Under the pieces are notes generated by a model. That model was not told where the DNA came from. It saw only the letters and a list, made by a program, of their open reading frames with translations, and made no database searches. A DNA stretch of 64,000 nt from Monosporascus cannonballus (taxonomy: Eukaryota; Ascomycota; Sordariomycetes; Xylariales): the NCBI GenBank assembly GCA_004154925.1, contig QJNS01000752.1:682001-746000 (forward strand), written 5' to 3'. Shown here piece after piece: positions 47,845-61,500 of the stretch. The position numbers were made by a program, and so were the translations under genes. Position 1 is the stretch's first letter. Every line of letters starts with the position of its first letter.

Positions 47845-48263
47845 TGTCATACATCCACCTGGAGGTATGAGCAGTATCCGAAAAGGGTCTTGATTTGCAG
47901 GTAACAATAGGGCGAAGAATAATCCAATATGTTCGTTAAGGAGATTTTAAAGTATTTTTTTTAATTAAAGAACGGTACAATTACCTCTGGCTAAAAGCTT
48001 AGATTAATAATTAAGGAACGAAAAATTAAGTAGGTAATTATTTATATAAAAGACCTAAACCTTATATATCTTTCTTATCCTTAATATTTTTTATGGTCTT
48101 TGGGGATTACGAAAAATTATGGCGTCCGTTATCCATAAGTTTCCTGGTATTTCTGGAAATTGACAGAGACCCAAGATTCATTTAATAAAAGGTGGAGATC
48201 CCGAACGTTTCTTAATTTCCTGGGCCTCCTTTGGGCCTAATGGAATTCTTTCTAAATATAACA
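47845..48263 (-). repeat. 3' LTR of element G
   Basis: 419 bp. It aligns with 54600-55020 with mostly C/T and G/A differences. Its left 60 bp are well preserved. Confidence 0.82.
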
Positions 48264-48448
48264 TTATTTCCTCCCTTTCAGGATTTTTGTCCCCAAAAAT
48301 AAAAAAAGTAAATCCTTAACTTATTTTCCTTTTTTATATTATAATATTGTATTTAATTATATCGGATAGATTTCGAAAACGCGTTAAATTTTTTACCGAA
48401 AATCGTTACGAATTAATTAAGTTAATTTCTTAATTTGGTTTCGAAATT

Positions 48449-48811
48449 ATGCCGTATATGCGCTATTTCGAAAAAATTTTTTTTTGCAAAATATTAGAAA
48501 ATCGAAAAAACTATCAGAATTATTTGGCGGCCAATATTTAATCCTATAATAAAAACCATATCTTACTTTTATCGTTTAAAAACATCCGGGCCGAAAAATT
48601 CCGGATAAACCGAAAAAAACGTTTAACTATTTAATAGTTCCAAAAATTATCCAATCGTATCGTTCGGTTAAATCGTTAATTTAAATAATTATATTCCAAA
48701 AAGGTATCGTTTATTTAAAAGGGGCTTAAAAATATGGATAAATTAAAAAAGCAAAAAAAATTAAATATAGAAAAGGATCATAAAAAAAAGAATAAGCATA
48801 GCTTGTTTTAA
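48449..48811 (+). pseudogene. Antisense zinc-cluster ORF (element G copy)
   Basis: ATG at 48449; 121 codons to TAA in one frame, with several RIP stops. MPYMRYFEKIFFCKI gives Tyr3, Tyr6, Cys13, then Tyr22, Tyr25 and Tyr33: the cluster spacing with x7 in the last gap, still within the Zn2Cys6 range. LSFKNIRAEKF matches LSFLKNIRAEN of the element H copy. It ends in a lysine-rich stretch and lacks the WPDIP tail. The presence of this ORF in an element with an unrelated LTR shows it is not confined to one LTR family. Confidence 0.62.
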
Positions 48812-50599
48812 AGTTAAATACGTTAATAAAAGTATTTAATTTTTTCAATTAGAACGCCATAAGGATTAATTTAAATAAGGGGCCGTTATCACTTATAACC
48901 TTAGCCGCATTAAAACGTCTTAACCAGGTCTATCGTATTCGTTAAATAGTTAAGTAATTCTTACATATTTTTTTATGTAAATATTTTTCCCATTTAACTA
49001 GGTACTGGATTTTACTTTTAATTATTTTAAAATCTAGTATTTATTTAACTTCGTACTCGTCAAAATCTTTTTCGAATTTTAGGTTTATTTTTAACGGGAC
49101 GTTCTTTAATATTAATTTAAATAAAAAAATATGGAAAACAGGGTGTATATTTATGTTCTTAAGTAACGATAGGCGGTAATTAATTTTGGAAATAATTTTA
49201 TTAATTTTAAAAAGTTTAAATTTTTTAAAGTCGAACTTATCGTTAATCCTTTTCGTTTTAATTTATAAAACGTTTAAAGTTACGTTTTGTTTTTGGCGTA
49301 ATAGGTAAACCTTATCTCCTTTCGCTAAAATTGGTTTTTTAATTTTTTTTCTTATTGTAATACTGGGTTATTTGTCGTTAAAAAATCGCAACTTATTCCG
49401 AAAACGGGCCTGGATCGTCTTAATTTTTATGGTTAATATTTTTATTTTTAAAGTAATCGTAATAATTTTTAATACCCTATTAAATAATTATTTAAATCGT
49501 TCTGTTTTTACATTATATCCGTATATAGCTATATAGGGAAATACGCTTATATTCTCGTTAATAAATATATTATAAGCAATTTATGCCAATAATAAGAACT
49601 TTACCCAGTTATTTTGCTAATAATTAACGTAGTTTTGCAGGTATTATTCCAAGGTTTGGTTTAATTTTTCGGTTTAGCCGTCCGTTTAAGGATAATACGT
49701 TATTAAAAATTTAAATTTAATACTAATTTATTCAAAAAAATTAATGCCGAATTTTGAAATAAATAACATATCTCGGTTTAAAATGATTTTTTTAAGTATC
49801 TTATATCTATTAAGGTATTATCTAATAAAAATATAAGCTAATTATTCTGCCGTTATATTTCTTTTAAAAAATAAAAAATACCCATATTTAATAAATTTAT
49901 TAATAATTACCTATATTCCGTTATATTCGATTTTAATAACTAAGTTTTTAAATGGAAATAAGTTCATAATAAAATCCTAAATTATAATATTCCATACTTT
50001 ATCAGAAATATCGGTAGGTTGTAATAACCCGTAAGGCCTATAATATATTACCTTAGCCTTATTACAAACGTTATAATTCTTAATAATTATTTTGACTATA
50101 CGGCATAACTTAGGGAAATCGTATTTTTTTTATAACTGTCGGGTAATTTTAAAAATTTCTTAATATCTATATAATAAGTCCTTATAAAATTCCTTTACGA
50201 ATTATTCTTATTAATCCTTAAAAATATAAATTTTGCCATAATATAATAATTAATTTTTAAGTTATCTTTTTAACTATTAAATTTCCTTTTATTTTTTTGC
50301 ATCGTAAAAATTTTAAAATTATATTAAGAATTCGGTAATTAATTTTTTTATTATTTTATACAGATATACAATTTTATCCTTATTATATTATAATATTTAT
50401 ATGTTTTTTTTGGGAATTTTAAAAACGTAATCTTCTTTACGACTAAAAATATTTACTTAGATATTCTCTTTTTTTTTAATATGATATATCTTAAAGTTAA
50501 ATCTAAATAAAAAAATTTATTATTTTTTATATCGTTTATTTAATTCTTAAGCTTTTATAAATTACGTAAAACTTTTATAATCAAAGTAAATATCGAAAG

Positions 50600-51800
50600 G
50601 TTTTTTTGTTTCGCTAAAGAAAAATTCCCATTCCTTAAAAATATTAATAATTACCAATAACTTTTTGTCGTAAATCTAATATTTAAGTTCTGCATTTCGG
50701 AATGCTTTAAAATAATATGCCATTAAGTATTATTTGCAGTTATTTTCTTTTTATTCCAGAATTACGCCCAGGGCGTATTCTGAGGTATCCTTTTTTAGGC
50801 GTTTTTTCTTATCTGGATTAAGTATTCTTACGATAAATCCATTAATAATTATTTTTTTTAATTTTCGGAATATTTCCTTTATTTTTTTTAAAAGTTCAAA
50901 TTCCTTTCCGATATACTTCTTAATAATAAATTTCGTCAAAAGTTTAATTATATTTCTATATCCCTTAATTAAGCTACGTACATAACCCGTAAATCCTAAA
51001 ATTTATTAAATATTTATAACGGTCGCCTTATTAGGAATAGGCCAGTTTTTAATTGCTTCCAATTTAAAACGTTAAATTTGAATTTATCCTAATATAAAAA
51101 TAAATCCTAAAAAATCCAATTTCTGGATATGCTATACGCTTTTAGCAGGGTTAATTCGAATATTAATTTCGTCCAAAGTTTCAAATATTTAAATAATATA
51201 TTTTTTATACTTTTTTAAGGTTTTGGAATAAATAAAGATATCATTAAGATAAATAAATACGAACTTATTTAAAAATTACCGTAAAATAATTATAATTAAA
51301 CTTTAAAAACTGGCGGGGGCGTTAATAAATCCTATAGGTATTATTTAGTATTCGTAAAATCCGTATATTATTTTAAATACCGTTTTTTATTTTTTTTCTT
51401 TGGCCATTTTGATATAATAATAACTATCGCAAAAATTAAGCGCCGTAAATTATTTAGTTTTGCTGGTATTTTTTTTCAAGGTATTTATAAAAATTAAAAG
51501 ATATCCGTTTTTAATTATAATATTATTTAATTATTTATAATTAATTATTTTTCGATAAATAAGGTTTCCGTCCTTATCGATCTTTTATTTACCATCCTTA
51601 GTTTTTGATATTATAAAAACTGGATATTTAACAAAGGAATTAGAAAATTAAATATATTTTGTCTTTAAATTTAGTTATATGTTTTTCCATAAAGTTTTTA
51701 ATTTTTTTGGGTTTATGTAATAAATTTTGTAAAACTTAGGATAATATCTTTTTTTAATAAATATCTAGTAATCCTATTAACCGTATAACGGTAATTCGTA
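50600..51800 (-). pseudogene. Gypsy RT and RNase H of element G
   Basis: On the minus strand 50939-50751 reads FELLKKIKEIFRKLK, then ILNPDKKKRLKKDTSEYALGVILE. This is the start of the Gypsy RNase H domain (D-A-S-x-Y-A-L-G). Upstream, the RT motif YLDD is YLND at 51240-51251. This is the best preserved pol stretch of element G. Confidence 0.75.
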
Positions 51801-54599
51801 ATTTTCTTTATTTTTAAACAGTTTTTCGTATCCTTAATACTTCGGAGGTACCGTAAAAATTTAATTAGGGATCCGTATTTTTTTAATAATATAATAAATT
51901 TTTCGATTATCTTTATTTAATATTTCGTCCCAGGAAAATATTCGCTTTTTTTAATTAATCCGTAAATTGTTAAAATAAAATTAAAATATTTTTAAGATAA
52001 TATCGTATCCGGAAATATCAGCAATTTCCAATAAAACATATTTTTAATATCCTTAAATTTGTACTAAAAATTTTTCCGTTTTTCGAAAATTTTTTTTTAT
52101 ACGTAAACAAATTATTATTTACCGTACGCAACTTATAAGATTTTAACTTATATCTTTAGGAAATCTAATATTTTTCTGCCATTATAAGGGAAATAAAATT
52201 ATTTTTTACTTCAGAATTAATTATGGCCTTAAATATTTTACTTTTATATCGAAAAGGGATCTTAATTTAATTACGCGTTCCTTTCGTTATTTTACATAAG
52301 GTTTTATCGGTTGGGATTTTTCGATACCTTAATTTCGAAAACCTTTATTATTTTTTAACTAATATAATTTGATTGCTAAAAAATGTTTCCATTTTCGGGT
52401 TTTTCTGGCGGCGTACCTAATATAATAATTATTTATATATTTGTACTATTCTTTTCGGCCATATTAGCATCCATAAATAACAGTTTTTTTTATTTCGTTT
52501 TTAGGTTTTTCCGGGTTATAAAATTAAAAAGATAAATCTCCGGGGAAAATATTTCCATATTTAAAAACTTATATTAAATACAAAGCATCAAAAAATAACA
52601 TAAGTATCCTTACGATATGGCCTTTTGATTTCGTTTTAATTCAAGGTGCAAATAATAAAACCTAAAGTATTTTAACTATCAGGAAATCTTAATATATCGA
52701 TATTTATCATTTAATTCGGTAAAAATCTTATTATTCTATCCGGGCTAAAAATTATTATTTTCTTTAGTTTTTAAAATAAACGAAATAATCGTCTTAATAA
52801 TAAATAATGAAATATAATAAATCATAAAGGTTTACCGATAATATTTTTTTATAAATAATATATTTTAAAGGTTCGCAAAGTTTTAAAAATAATTATCCAT
52901 AGCTGTTAATATTTGGTCGAAATTAATTATCCTTTATATATATTTCGTATTTTTGGGAATTAAAATAATATTAGTATTTTAGCTTTATAATTATTTTAAA
53001 AGCCATTTATCTTAAATAATATTTACAGGTTTTAATTTTAAAATCCTAACAAATAAAATAATTTTCGTATTCTAGGATATCGTTCTAGATTTAAATAATT
53101 ATGGTAATAATAAATTCTAGCTAGAAAAAAATTAAGTTAACTTTTTTTTTTTTTTTGCCTTATTATCGATTTTTTATTTAACCATTTTAATTTTTTTTTG
53201 AAGGTTAAAAAATCCCTTTTTTCTTAAAATCCCTTTTAGCAAAAAAACGATATTCGCTTTTAAAATATCCCTTTTTGCCATAATTAAAATATTTTATTTT
53301 GAACCTATTTTTCTTAGGTTCCTTCGAAACGGAACTTGCTTCCCTTTAAGGTTTACCCTTATCCTTTTTAATTTAATTATAAAAGCTTTTATCGTTACCT
53401 CGTTTATCAATCCTTTTCTTCTTAAAATACTAATTAAAAATTTATCGGTTAACGATAATAACCTTATTTATATATTTTGCCAAAAATCCAATTTTTAATT
53501 CTTTAAATATTTCGTCCTTAATTTAATGTTTTAGGCCATTATAATAAAAATAAAATAATACGCTTTTTAATAAATTAAAAATAATTACTAAATAATTAAA
53601 CTTAATAATATATTTAAATATTAACTTGGTTTAATAAAAAAAGTAAAATTACTTAATAATATCTTATTCCTTATTAAGGTTGCCGAACAAAACGCGCATT
53701 TTTTTTCAAAGTTTTTATAATTATTAAAAATATAATTAATAAAATCCGAAAATTTCTTTAAATATTTTTCGAAATAATCCGTTAAAATAAGTTTAAATTA
53801 TTAACGTATTTGTCCAATTAAAAGCTAAAAAATGGCTATTATTTTCTGGTAATTTTCTATCAGAAAGTTTTTATAGAACTTAAGGTAAAATCTGGCCTAA
53901 ACCAAAAATCTATCAGGGTTTTTTAATTTGTTATAAAACTTAGGGGAAATTGGTTCATAGCCCTTAATATCTGGCATTATATAATAACCAAAAGGAGAAA
54001 TAATCCTTTTTCGAATCTGGTTTATATCGAACAATAATAAAATCAAGGTTCTTATTTGCGTTTATTTTAAATCTAATAAAGAAAATCGGTAACCAGCCTT
54101 TTGGCTTCGCCCTTTAAGGGAGCCAAATTATGGAAAAACTGGTTTTTTTCCTTTTAATCGTACATTTTCTTCTTTTAAGTTCTGGATTTCTGCCTTTAAA
54201 ACGCCTAATTTTTCTTTTACAAAAGACCTTTAACTTTTTACCTCATATTTTTTTTTCTTTTTCCTTAACCTTTTCCTGCTTTAATTCCTAGATTTTAATA
54301 ATATCCTAGGAAATCGGGAAAGGTTATTATTAAGGCTAGGAAAAAAAATCTCCTTAAGATCGCGTTATAAAAGGAACTATATTATTAATTAATTAAAAAA
54401 TTTCCTTAATAAAAAGTAAATTATTAAATCTTATTAATAATATTTTACTGGCTAATAACGGGAATTACGTATATTATTTATTTTTTAAACGTCGTCTTAT
54501 ATTATCGTTTGCATTAAGTTTAAAAAAAACTTATACCTTAATTAAACGGTAAATTATTTATCGGCTATTAATTAAAAAATTATTAAAATATAATAAACC

Positions 54600-55020
54600 T
54601 ATTATACATTTATCTGGAAATATAAATAATATCTGAAAAAAATCTTAATTTGCAGGTAATAATAAGGCGAAAAATAATTTAATATATTCGTTAAAAAAAT
54701 TTCAAAATATTTTTTTCTTAATTAAAAAACGGTACAATTACCTTTAGCTAAAAACTTAAATTAATAACTAAAAAACGAAAAACTAAATAAGTAATTATTT
54801 ACATAAAAAATCTAAACTTAATATATTTTTCTTATCCTTAATATCTTTTATGATCTTTGGGGATCACGAAAAACTATGGCGTCCGTTATCCATAAGTCTC
54901 CTAATATCTCTGGAGATTGACAAAGACCCGAGGTTCATCCGACGGGAGGTGGAGATCCCGAGCGTCTCTCAACTTCCTAGGCCTCCTTTGGGCCTAGTGG
55001 GGTTCCTTCTGAACGTAACA
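54600..55020 (-). repeat. 5' LTR of element G
   Basis: 421 bp. Its right part (54850-55020) is GC-normal and nearly unmutated, so it stays open in one frame into the flanking element (54850-55113). That frame is not a gene. Confidence 0.82.
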
Positions 55021-58000
55021 AAAACTTATAAATCGTATTCTTTAATTGCTGGACGAATCTTCGGAACCTATATTATAAAAGATAAAGTCCATTATAGCCG
55101 TTTAAGCTGTTAAAGATATGGATGTTATTAATTGGAACGTCGTAAGCTTTCTAAATAATGTAAACTAAGGCGCGATTATTTCCGGTAGTTCCGTCGTTAC
55201 TGGTAAAAGTTTTTTAATAGGCGGTAAACACCAATAAAATTCTTGGCAGGTTCCTAAGTATTTTCGGAATCCGGATGTTTTTTCCATTTAATCAGATACT
55301 AGGTAAATTTCTTTTGTTTTTCCGTATCGAAAATTTTTTTATTTCGTACGTTTATTCGCTTTTTATCTTTACGTCGTTTTATGACTTATATACCTTAATT
55401 ATATTCGTTATTAATTCGAATAAAAAACCGTAAAAATTTGGATAAAATTTAATGTTTAATAAAGGTTCCAATTAATAATTATTTTCGAAGATTTTATTAA
55501 TAATTTTATATAAACCGAAATACTTAAAGTCGAGTTTTTTATTCGGTCGTTTTATTTAAATATTTTTAATAACGAGGAAAACCATTTCCCTCTTTTCGAC
55601 AGTTAATCTTTTTAACCTTTTTTAATTAAGGTACTTGCTTATTTAATTTCGTACGAATTTTAGTTCCGTTTTTATTTTTTGGTAAAACTGTTATAATTAT
55701 TTTAACGTAAAAATTGTTTTAATTTTAATTAAACCGTCGTCGCGTATTGTTCTATAGATATTTAAAATAAAACCAAAATTTACGTTAGTTAATATTATTT
55801 TAATACTTTTATAATAATTAATATTATAAGCTAATTATGCGATTAGCAATTTTTTAACCCAATTATTTTATTCGTCATTAATATAATATCGTAAGTAAAT
55901 TTCTAAAGTTTAATTTGTTTATTTTATTTATTTATCCGTTTAATGTTTTAAATATATTAAATAATTTAGGATTTAAACTAATTTATGTTATGAGGCTTTA
56001 TTAAAATTTCAATGCACATATCGCTTTTTTATTTAAGATAAATTTTATTAATAATTCGTATATATTAAAAATGTGCTTAAAAATATATGTTATTAATTCG
56101 GCGTTTGTATCCTTATAATATGGTAAGAAATAAAAGAATTTCGTAAATCGATCGATGATAACGAAAATATTATCGTAATATATTTCCGTAACTGGATTTT
56201 GTGATATGGGAAATTTGGTAATAAAATCGAATATAACTAAATATTATGGTCGTTTTACGACTGGTAACGGTTATAATATTCCGTATGGCTTATATTATCG
56301 TATTTTCGTTCTGGCGTAAATATCGTATTACCGTATAACTTTTTATACCGTTAATTTTATTTTTTAAAAAAATATATACGTTAAAACCGTTTTGGAATTT
56401 TATAGATTCTAAGATATCCGTATAGCTAATATTTATATATATTTCGTAGTAGATTTTTCTGATATTTTTCTAAAATTTATATTTTATTTGTTCTTTAGTT
56501 TTTTGACAGATTATCGTTATATTACTAGATCTTTTCATGTATATCGAAAGATATTGCCCGAATTATTCCAATTTGTCGTAGGTATAAATATCTTTTTATA
56601 CTGGTATCGAAAATTATATAACTAATTTTAATTAATTTTTCTTTAAGGTAAAGTCGTTTATTTAAAATATTTGCTTTGTTATTTTTAAACCCTTTTTATA
56701 AATAATAACGAAATCGAAATTCGCTAACTTTTTTATATAACGACTTTATCGTTTTATAAGTTTTCTAATCGTAATAAATCGGGTAATATTTTAATAATTT
56801 ATATAAATTTTAATTTGGTATAAACTTCCTTTTAGGAAATACCTAAATTCTCGAAATGCCATAATAATAGCCATAAATTCTTTATTTGGAATGCCGTAAT
56901 TAAGCTAGGTTTTTTTAACTTATACGAAAAGAATATAATAAGGTGTAATTTGCCTTAATTATTTCGTTATTTAATTATTACGTCCAACGCGTAATTCCAA
57001 ATATCGGTTTTTAGCTTAATAAAGCGGTTTAAATTGTACATAATTAATTTTAGCTTGTTAATAATCGTATTCTTAATATTTTGAAATATTTTTTCCGTAT
57101 TTAACATTTATTTGAAATTTCTTTTTTCGTAAAATTTAATAAAGGTATAATTATCCTGCTAAAATTCCAAATAAACTTCCTATAATAATTAATGAAACCA
57201 AGGAATACTTATATCTCCTTAATTATGGTTAACGTTTATTGTTTTGTAATTATAGCGATTTTTTAAAAATTTATCTTAATATATTTTAGGGTAATAATAT
57301 ATTCCACATATTTTACTTTTTATTGGTAAAATTAATATTTTTTTTGCATTAATAAGTAATTTTACGTTTTATGAAGCTTAAAAAATTTTATAAATATATC
57401 CTATATTTTTTTTAATTTTATGAAAATCAGAATACCGTTAAAATAATAAACGACAAAAATATCGAATTATTTTTACAACATATAATTAAGTATTTACCGG
57501 AAAATTATTAATACGTTCGTATATCTTATTAACGTAACCAAAACTTAAATAATTCGTAATTCGTTTCGAAAACTGTTTTTTTATTTGTATTTTTTTAATC
57601 CTAATAAAATTATATCCATTTTTAAAATTAAATATTATAAATTATTTAATTCCATAAAATCAGTTTTTTATTTTTGTAATCAAAAATAATAATTTTTAAT
57701 TTTTAATAATAATATTATTTTCAATAATTAATCACAGATCGTAACTTTTTATTTCTTTGGGTATGAAAAATATCGGATAACCTTCTGGTAATTTCGAAGG
57801 TCGAATTTATCCTTTTTGTAACCGATTTTCCAAGTATTTTCGGAAAATACGTAATTCGTTTCCGTTAAGATTATCAATAAGGTAAAATTTCGTTGAAAAT
57901 CCTTTTTTAAACATTATTTCGTAATCTTATTGGCTATATTTTAGGAATTTCGTATTAAGCTTTTTTTTAAAAACGCTATTTATATCTATAATATTATAAT

Positions 58001-58181
58001 AACATATTAATCAGATTTTTTAATTCTTAGGGTTATTATTTTTCAGGTTATCGTTTAATTACTTTAGTTTTATTCTGATAATAATAACAATACGTCGTAT
58101 TCTTTTTTAATACTTATTTTTCTCTTATATCTTATCTCTTTGGGTAATAAGATTTTTATCGTATCCTTATGCCTGCATTTA

Positions 58182-58552
58182 TATGACGGCTATGCGGTTT
58201 AACCAATTATTAAAGCTTAAGTCGACGGGTTTATATTAACAGGAGTATCGTGGGAATCTGAGCAATAAATACAGGAACGTATCACATCTCGTAATGCCAA
58301 AGGTGCCTTGGGTAACGATGTTATATTATAAGCTGAACTATTTAGACTATAAAAATAATATACGTATATATCTTAATTCTTTTATTACCGCTTATTTTTG
58401 CTTAGCAAAACCTTATTAAGTAATTCCTTAATATTACTTAATCGTACTTAGTTAAAATCTGCTAAGCACTAATTACGTAATCCTGAACTAACGTAACTTT
58501 TGTAATCTTAGCTAAACCGTTTTCGCAGGCCCAGCTGGCTTGGGTTGTAATA
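58182..58552 (-). repeat. 3' LTR of Gypsy element H
   Basis: 371 bp, TATGACGGC to GTAATA on the plus strand, followed by the reverse-complement polypurine tract (CTTCCTTTTCCCC). U3 resembles the LTR at 789-1176 (TTTGCTTAGCAAAAC region). Confidence 0.8.
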
Positions 58553-61500
58553 CGATCTTCCTTTTCCCCAAATCTTGCCCTTAAGATTTTTCTTTTCTTC
58601 TAGTAAATCTTTTCCTTTTAAAATATCGGCCCGCGTTACTAAAAATCGACGTCAAATTCTTTCGTCCACCGTACGACGTTAAAATCTGCTTTTTATCTTT
58701 GACGATTTTAGTTTTGAAATCATGCCGTATTCCCTATACTTTTCCAAAGGTTGAAAGTGCGAAATGATAGAAAATGTTTCCAAATGCAAGGCGTATATCA
58801 AACATAATTATCCTTACAATAGTAACGGTATTCCCTTATCCTTCTTAAAAAATATTCGTGCCGAAAATTAACGTTTAAAACGCAAGGAAATACTTGCGGA
58901 AAAACGTTATTAACAGGAAATAAACAAGGCCATTATACGGTTAATCCGTTTTCGAAAACAGAAAGCCTTTTTTTATTCGAAAAAAATTAAAATAATATAA
59001 CAAAAATTATAGTTGCTAAAGGAACTAAAAAAACAAAAACGTCAAAAACAAAAACAGTTAAAGGCGGCCGTTACGGCTGCCACGTTAGCATATGTTACGG
59101 CCGATTGGCCCGATATCCCGGTTACTAATTAGTCGGCTGTTAATTGGGATACGCCCGTCGTTACTGGTAAAAATTCTTTAATAAACGCTAGGCGCCAATA
59201 AGATTTTTGGCGGATTCCTAGGTATTTTCGGAATCTGGATATTTTTTCCACTTAATTAAATACTGGGTAAATCCGTCCTATTTTCGCATATCGAGAAGTT
59301 TCTCTATTTCATATATTTATTCGTCTTCCATTTTTATATTATCCTATGCCGTAAGTACTTTAATTATATCTGTTATTAATTCGAATAAAGAAATATAAAA
59401 AATTACATAAAATTTGACTTTTGGTGGAAATTTCAATTAATAATTATTTTCTGAGATTCTTTTGGGAATTTTGTATGGACCGATATATTTAAAATCGAAT
59501 TTCTTATTAGGTAGCTTTATTTAAATATTTTTAGTAACAAGAAAAACCATTTTCCCCTTTTCGAAAATTAATTTTTTTAACTTTTTCTGCTTATAATATT
59601 TATTTATTTAATTTCGAACAAATTCCAGTTTTGTTTTTATCTTTTGGTAAAATTATTATAATTATTTTAACGTAAGGATTATTTTAATATTAATTAGACA
59701 GTTATCGCGTATTTTTCTATAAAGTTTTTGAATAAAACCAAAATTTACGTTTGTAAATATTATCTTAATATTTTCGTAATAACTAGTATTATAAATTAAT
59801 TAAGCGATTAATAACTTTTAATCTAATTATGTTATTTATAATTAATATAGCATTATAAGTATATTTCCAAAGTTTAATTTATTTATTTTAATTATTTCTT
59901 TATTTATAATATAAAAATGCTAAATAATTTGTAATTTAGGCCGATTTATGCTATAAAGCTTTGCTAAAACTTTGATACGAATATTAATCCTTTATTTAAT
60001 ATGATTTTCAATAATAATCCGTAAATGTTAAAAATATGTTTAAAGAAAATATATGTTATTTATTTGGCGTCTGTATTCTCATAATATGGTAGAAAATAGG
60101 AAAGTTTTGTGAATCGATCGACCATTACGAAAATGCTATTATAATATATTCCCGTAATTAAATTTTTTAATATAGGAAGTTTAATAATAAAATTAAACAT
60201 AACAGAATACCATAGTCGCTTTGCGACTAATAATGGCTGTAATCTTCCGTATGGTATATGTCGTCGAGTCTTTACTTTGGTATAAATATCTTATTGCCGT
60301 ATAACTTTTTGTACCGTTAATTTTATTTTAAGAAAGGAATATATGCGTCGAAATCACTTTAAGGTTTTATGGATCCCTAGATATTCATATAACTGATATT
60401 CGTATATTTTTCGTATTAAATCCTTTTGGTATTCCTTTTGAATTTATATTTTATCCGTTTTTTAATTTTTTAGGACATTATTATTATATTATTAAACCCT
60501 CTGGTACATATCGAAAAATATTATTTGAATTGTCGCAATCTGTCATAAACGTACGTATCCTTTTATAATAATATTAAAAATTATATAACTAATTTTAAAC
60601 AATTCTTTTTTAAGATTTAATCGCTTATTTAAAATATTTGCTTTACCGTTCTTTAATCCTTTCTTATAGATAATAACAAAATCAAAATTCGCCAATTCTT
60701 TTGCGTAATAAAGTTATCGTTTGTAAATTTTTTGGTCGTAGTAAATTAGGTAAAATTTTGATAATCTGTATAAACCTTAATTTGGTGCAAATTTCCTTTT
60801 AAGAAATGCTTAAATTCTCGAAATGCCATAATAATGGCCATAAATTCCTTATCTGAGATACCGTAATTAAATTCGGTTTTTTTATTTTATATAAAAAGAA
60901 TATAACAAGATATAATTTGCCTTAATTATTTCGTTATCCGATTATTACGTTTAATACGTAATCCAAAATATCGGTTTCTAGTTTAATAAGGTGGTTTAAA
61001 TCGTATATAATTAATATTGGTTTGCTGGTAATCGTATTTTTGATTTTTTAACATACTTTTCCCGTATTTGGCGTCCATTTGAATTTCTTTTTTTTTCCCT
61101 AAAATTCGTTAAGGGTATAGTTATTCTATTAAAATTTCGCATAAATTTCCTGTAATAGTTGACGAATTCAAGGAATATTTGTATTTCCTTAACTGTCGTT
61201 GGTATTTGTTATTTGATAATTATAGCGATTTTCTTATAGTCCATTTTAATATATCTTAGGGTAATAATATGTCCTAGATATTTTACTTTCTATATATGGA
61301 ATTAACTTTTTTCTGCGTTAATAAGTAACCTTGCGTCTTATAAAATTTAAAGAATTTTATGAACGTATTTTGCGTATATTTTTTTCGTTTTTGAGAAAAT
61401 AAAAATATCGTTAAGATAGTAAATAACGAAAATATCAAGGTATATTTCTAGCACGTAATTAATTATTTGCTAGAAAGTTGCCGGTATATTTATAAGTCCT

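Larger units (their letters stand above)
47845..55020 (-). mobile_element. Complete Ty3/Gypsy element G (different LTR family)
   Basis: 7,176 bp with LTRs of 419 bp (47845-48263) and 421 bp (54600-55020), TGTCATACATCC to CGTAACA on the plus strand. The LTR sequence is unlike the other Gypsy LTRs here. Orientation is minus: the polypurine tract lies beside the left LTR, and RT/RNase H reads leftward. Inserted in the antisense ORF of element B. Flanks GAACC and AAAAC match at three of five positions, so the duplication is uncertain. It has its own antisense zinc-cluster ORF at 48449-48811. Confidence 0.85.
47409..58181 (-). mobile_element. Gypsy element B interior, split by element G
   Basis: 47409-47844 and 55021-58181 belong to one minus-oriented Gypsy element. 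Both parts match the region from polypurine tract through RT of the nested element at 13980-20956. By that alignment integrase is about 55500-56690, RNase H about 56700-57000 and RT about 57050-57900. The RT motif reads YFNG near 57430. At 58181 it is cut by the LTR of element H. RIP stops are frequent. Confidence 0.75.

Noticed and set aside
54850..55113. 87-codon plus-strand frame
   Set aside because: Runs from the clean part of the element G LTR into element B; no protein features.
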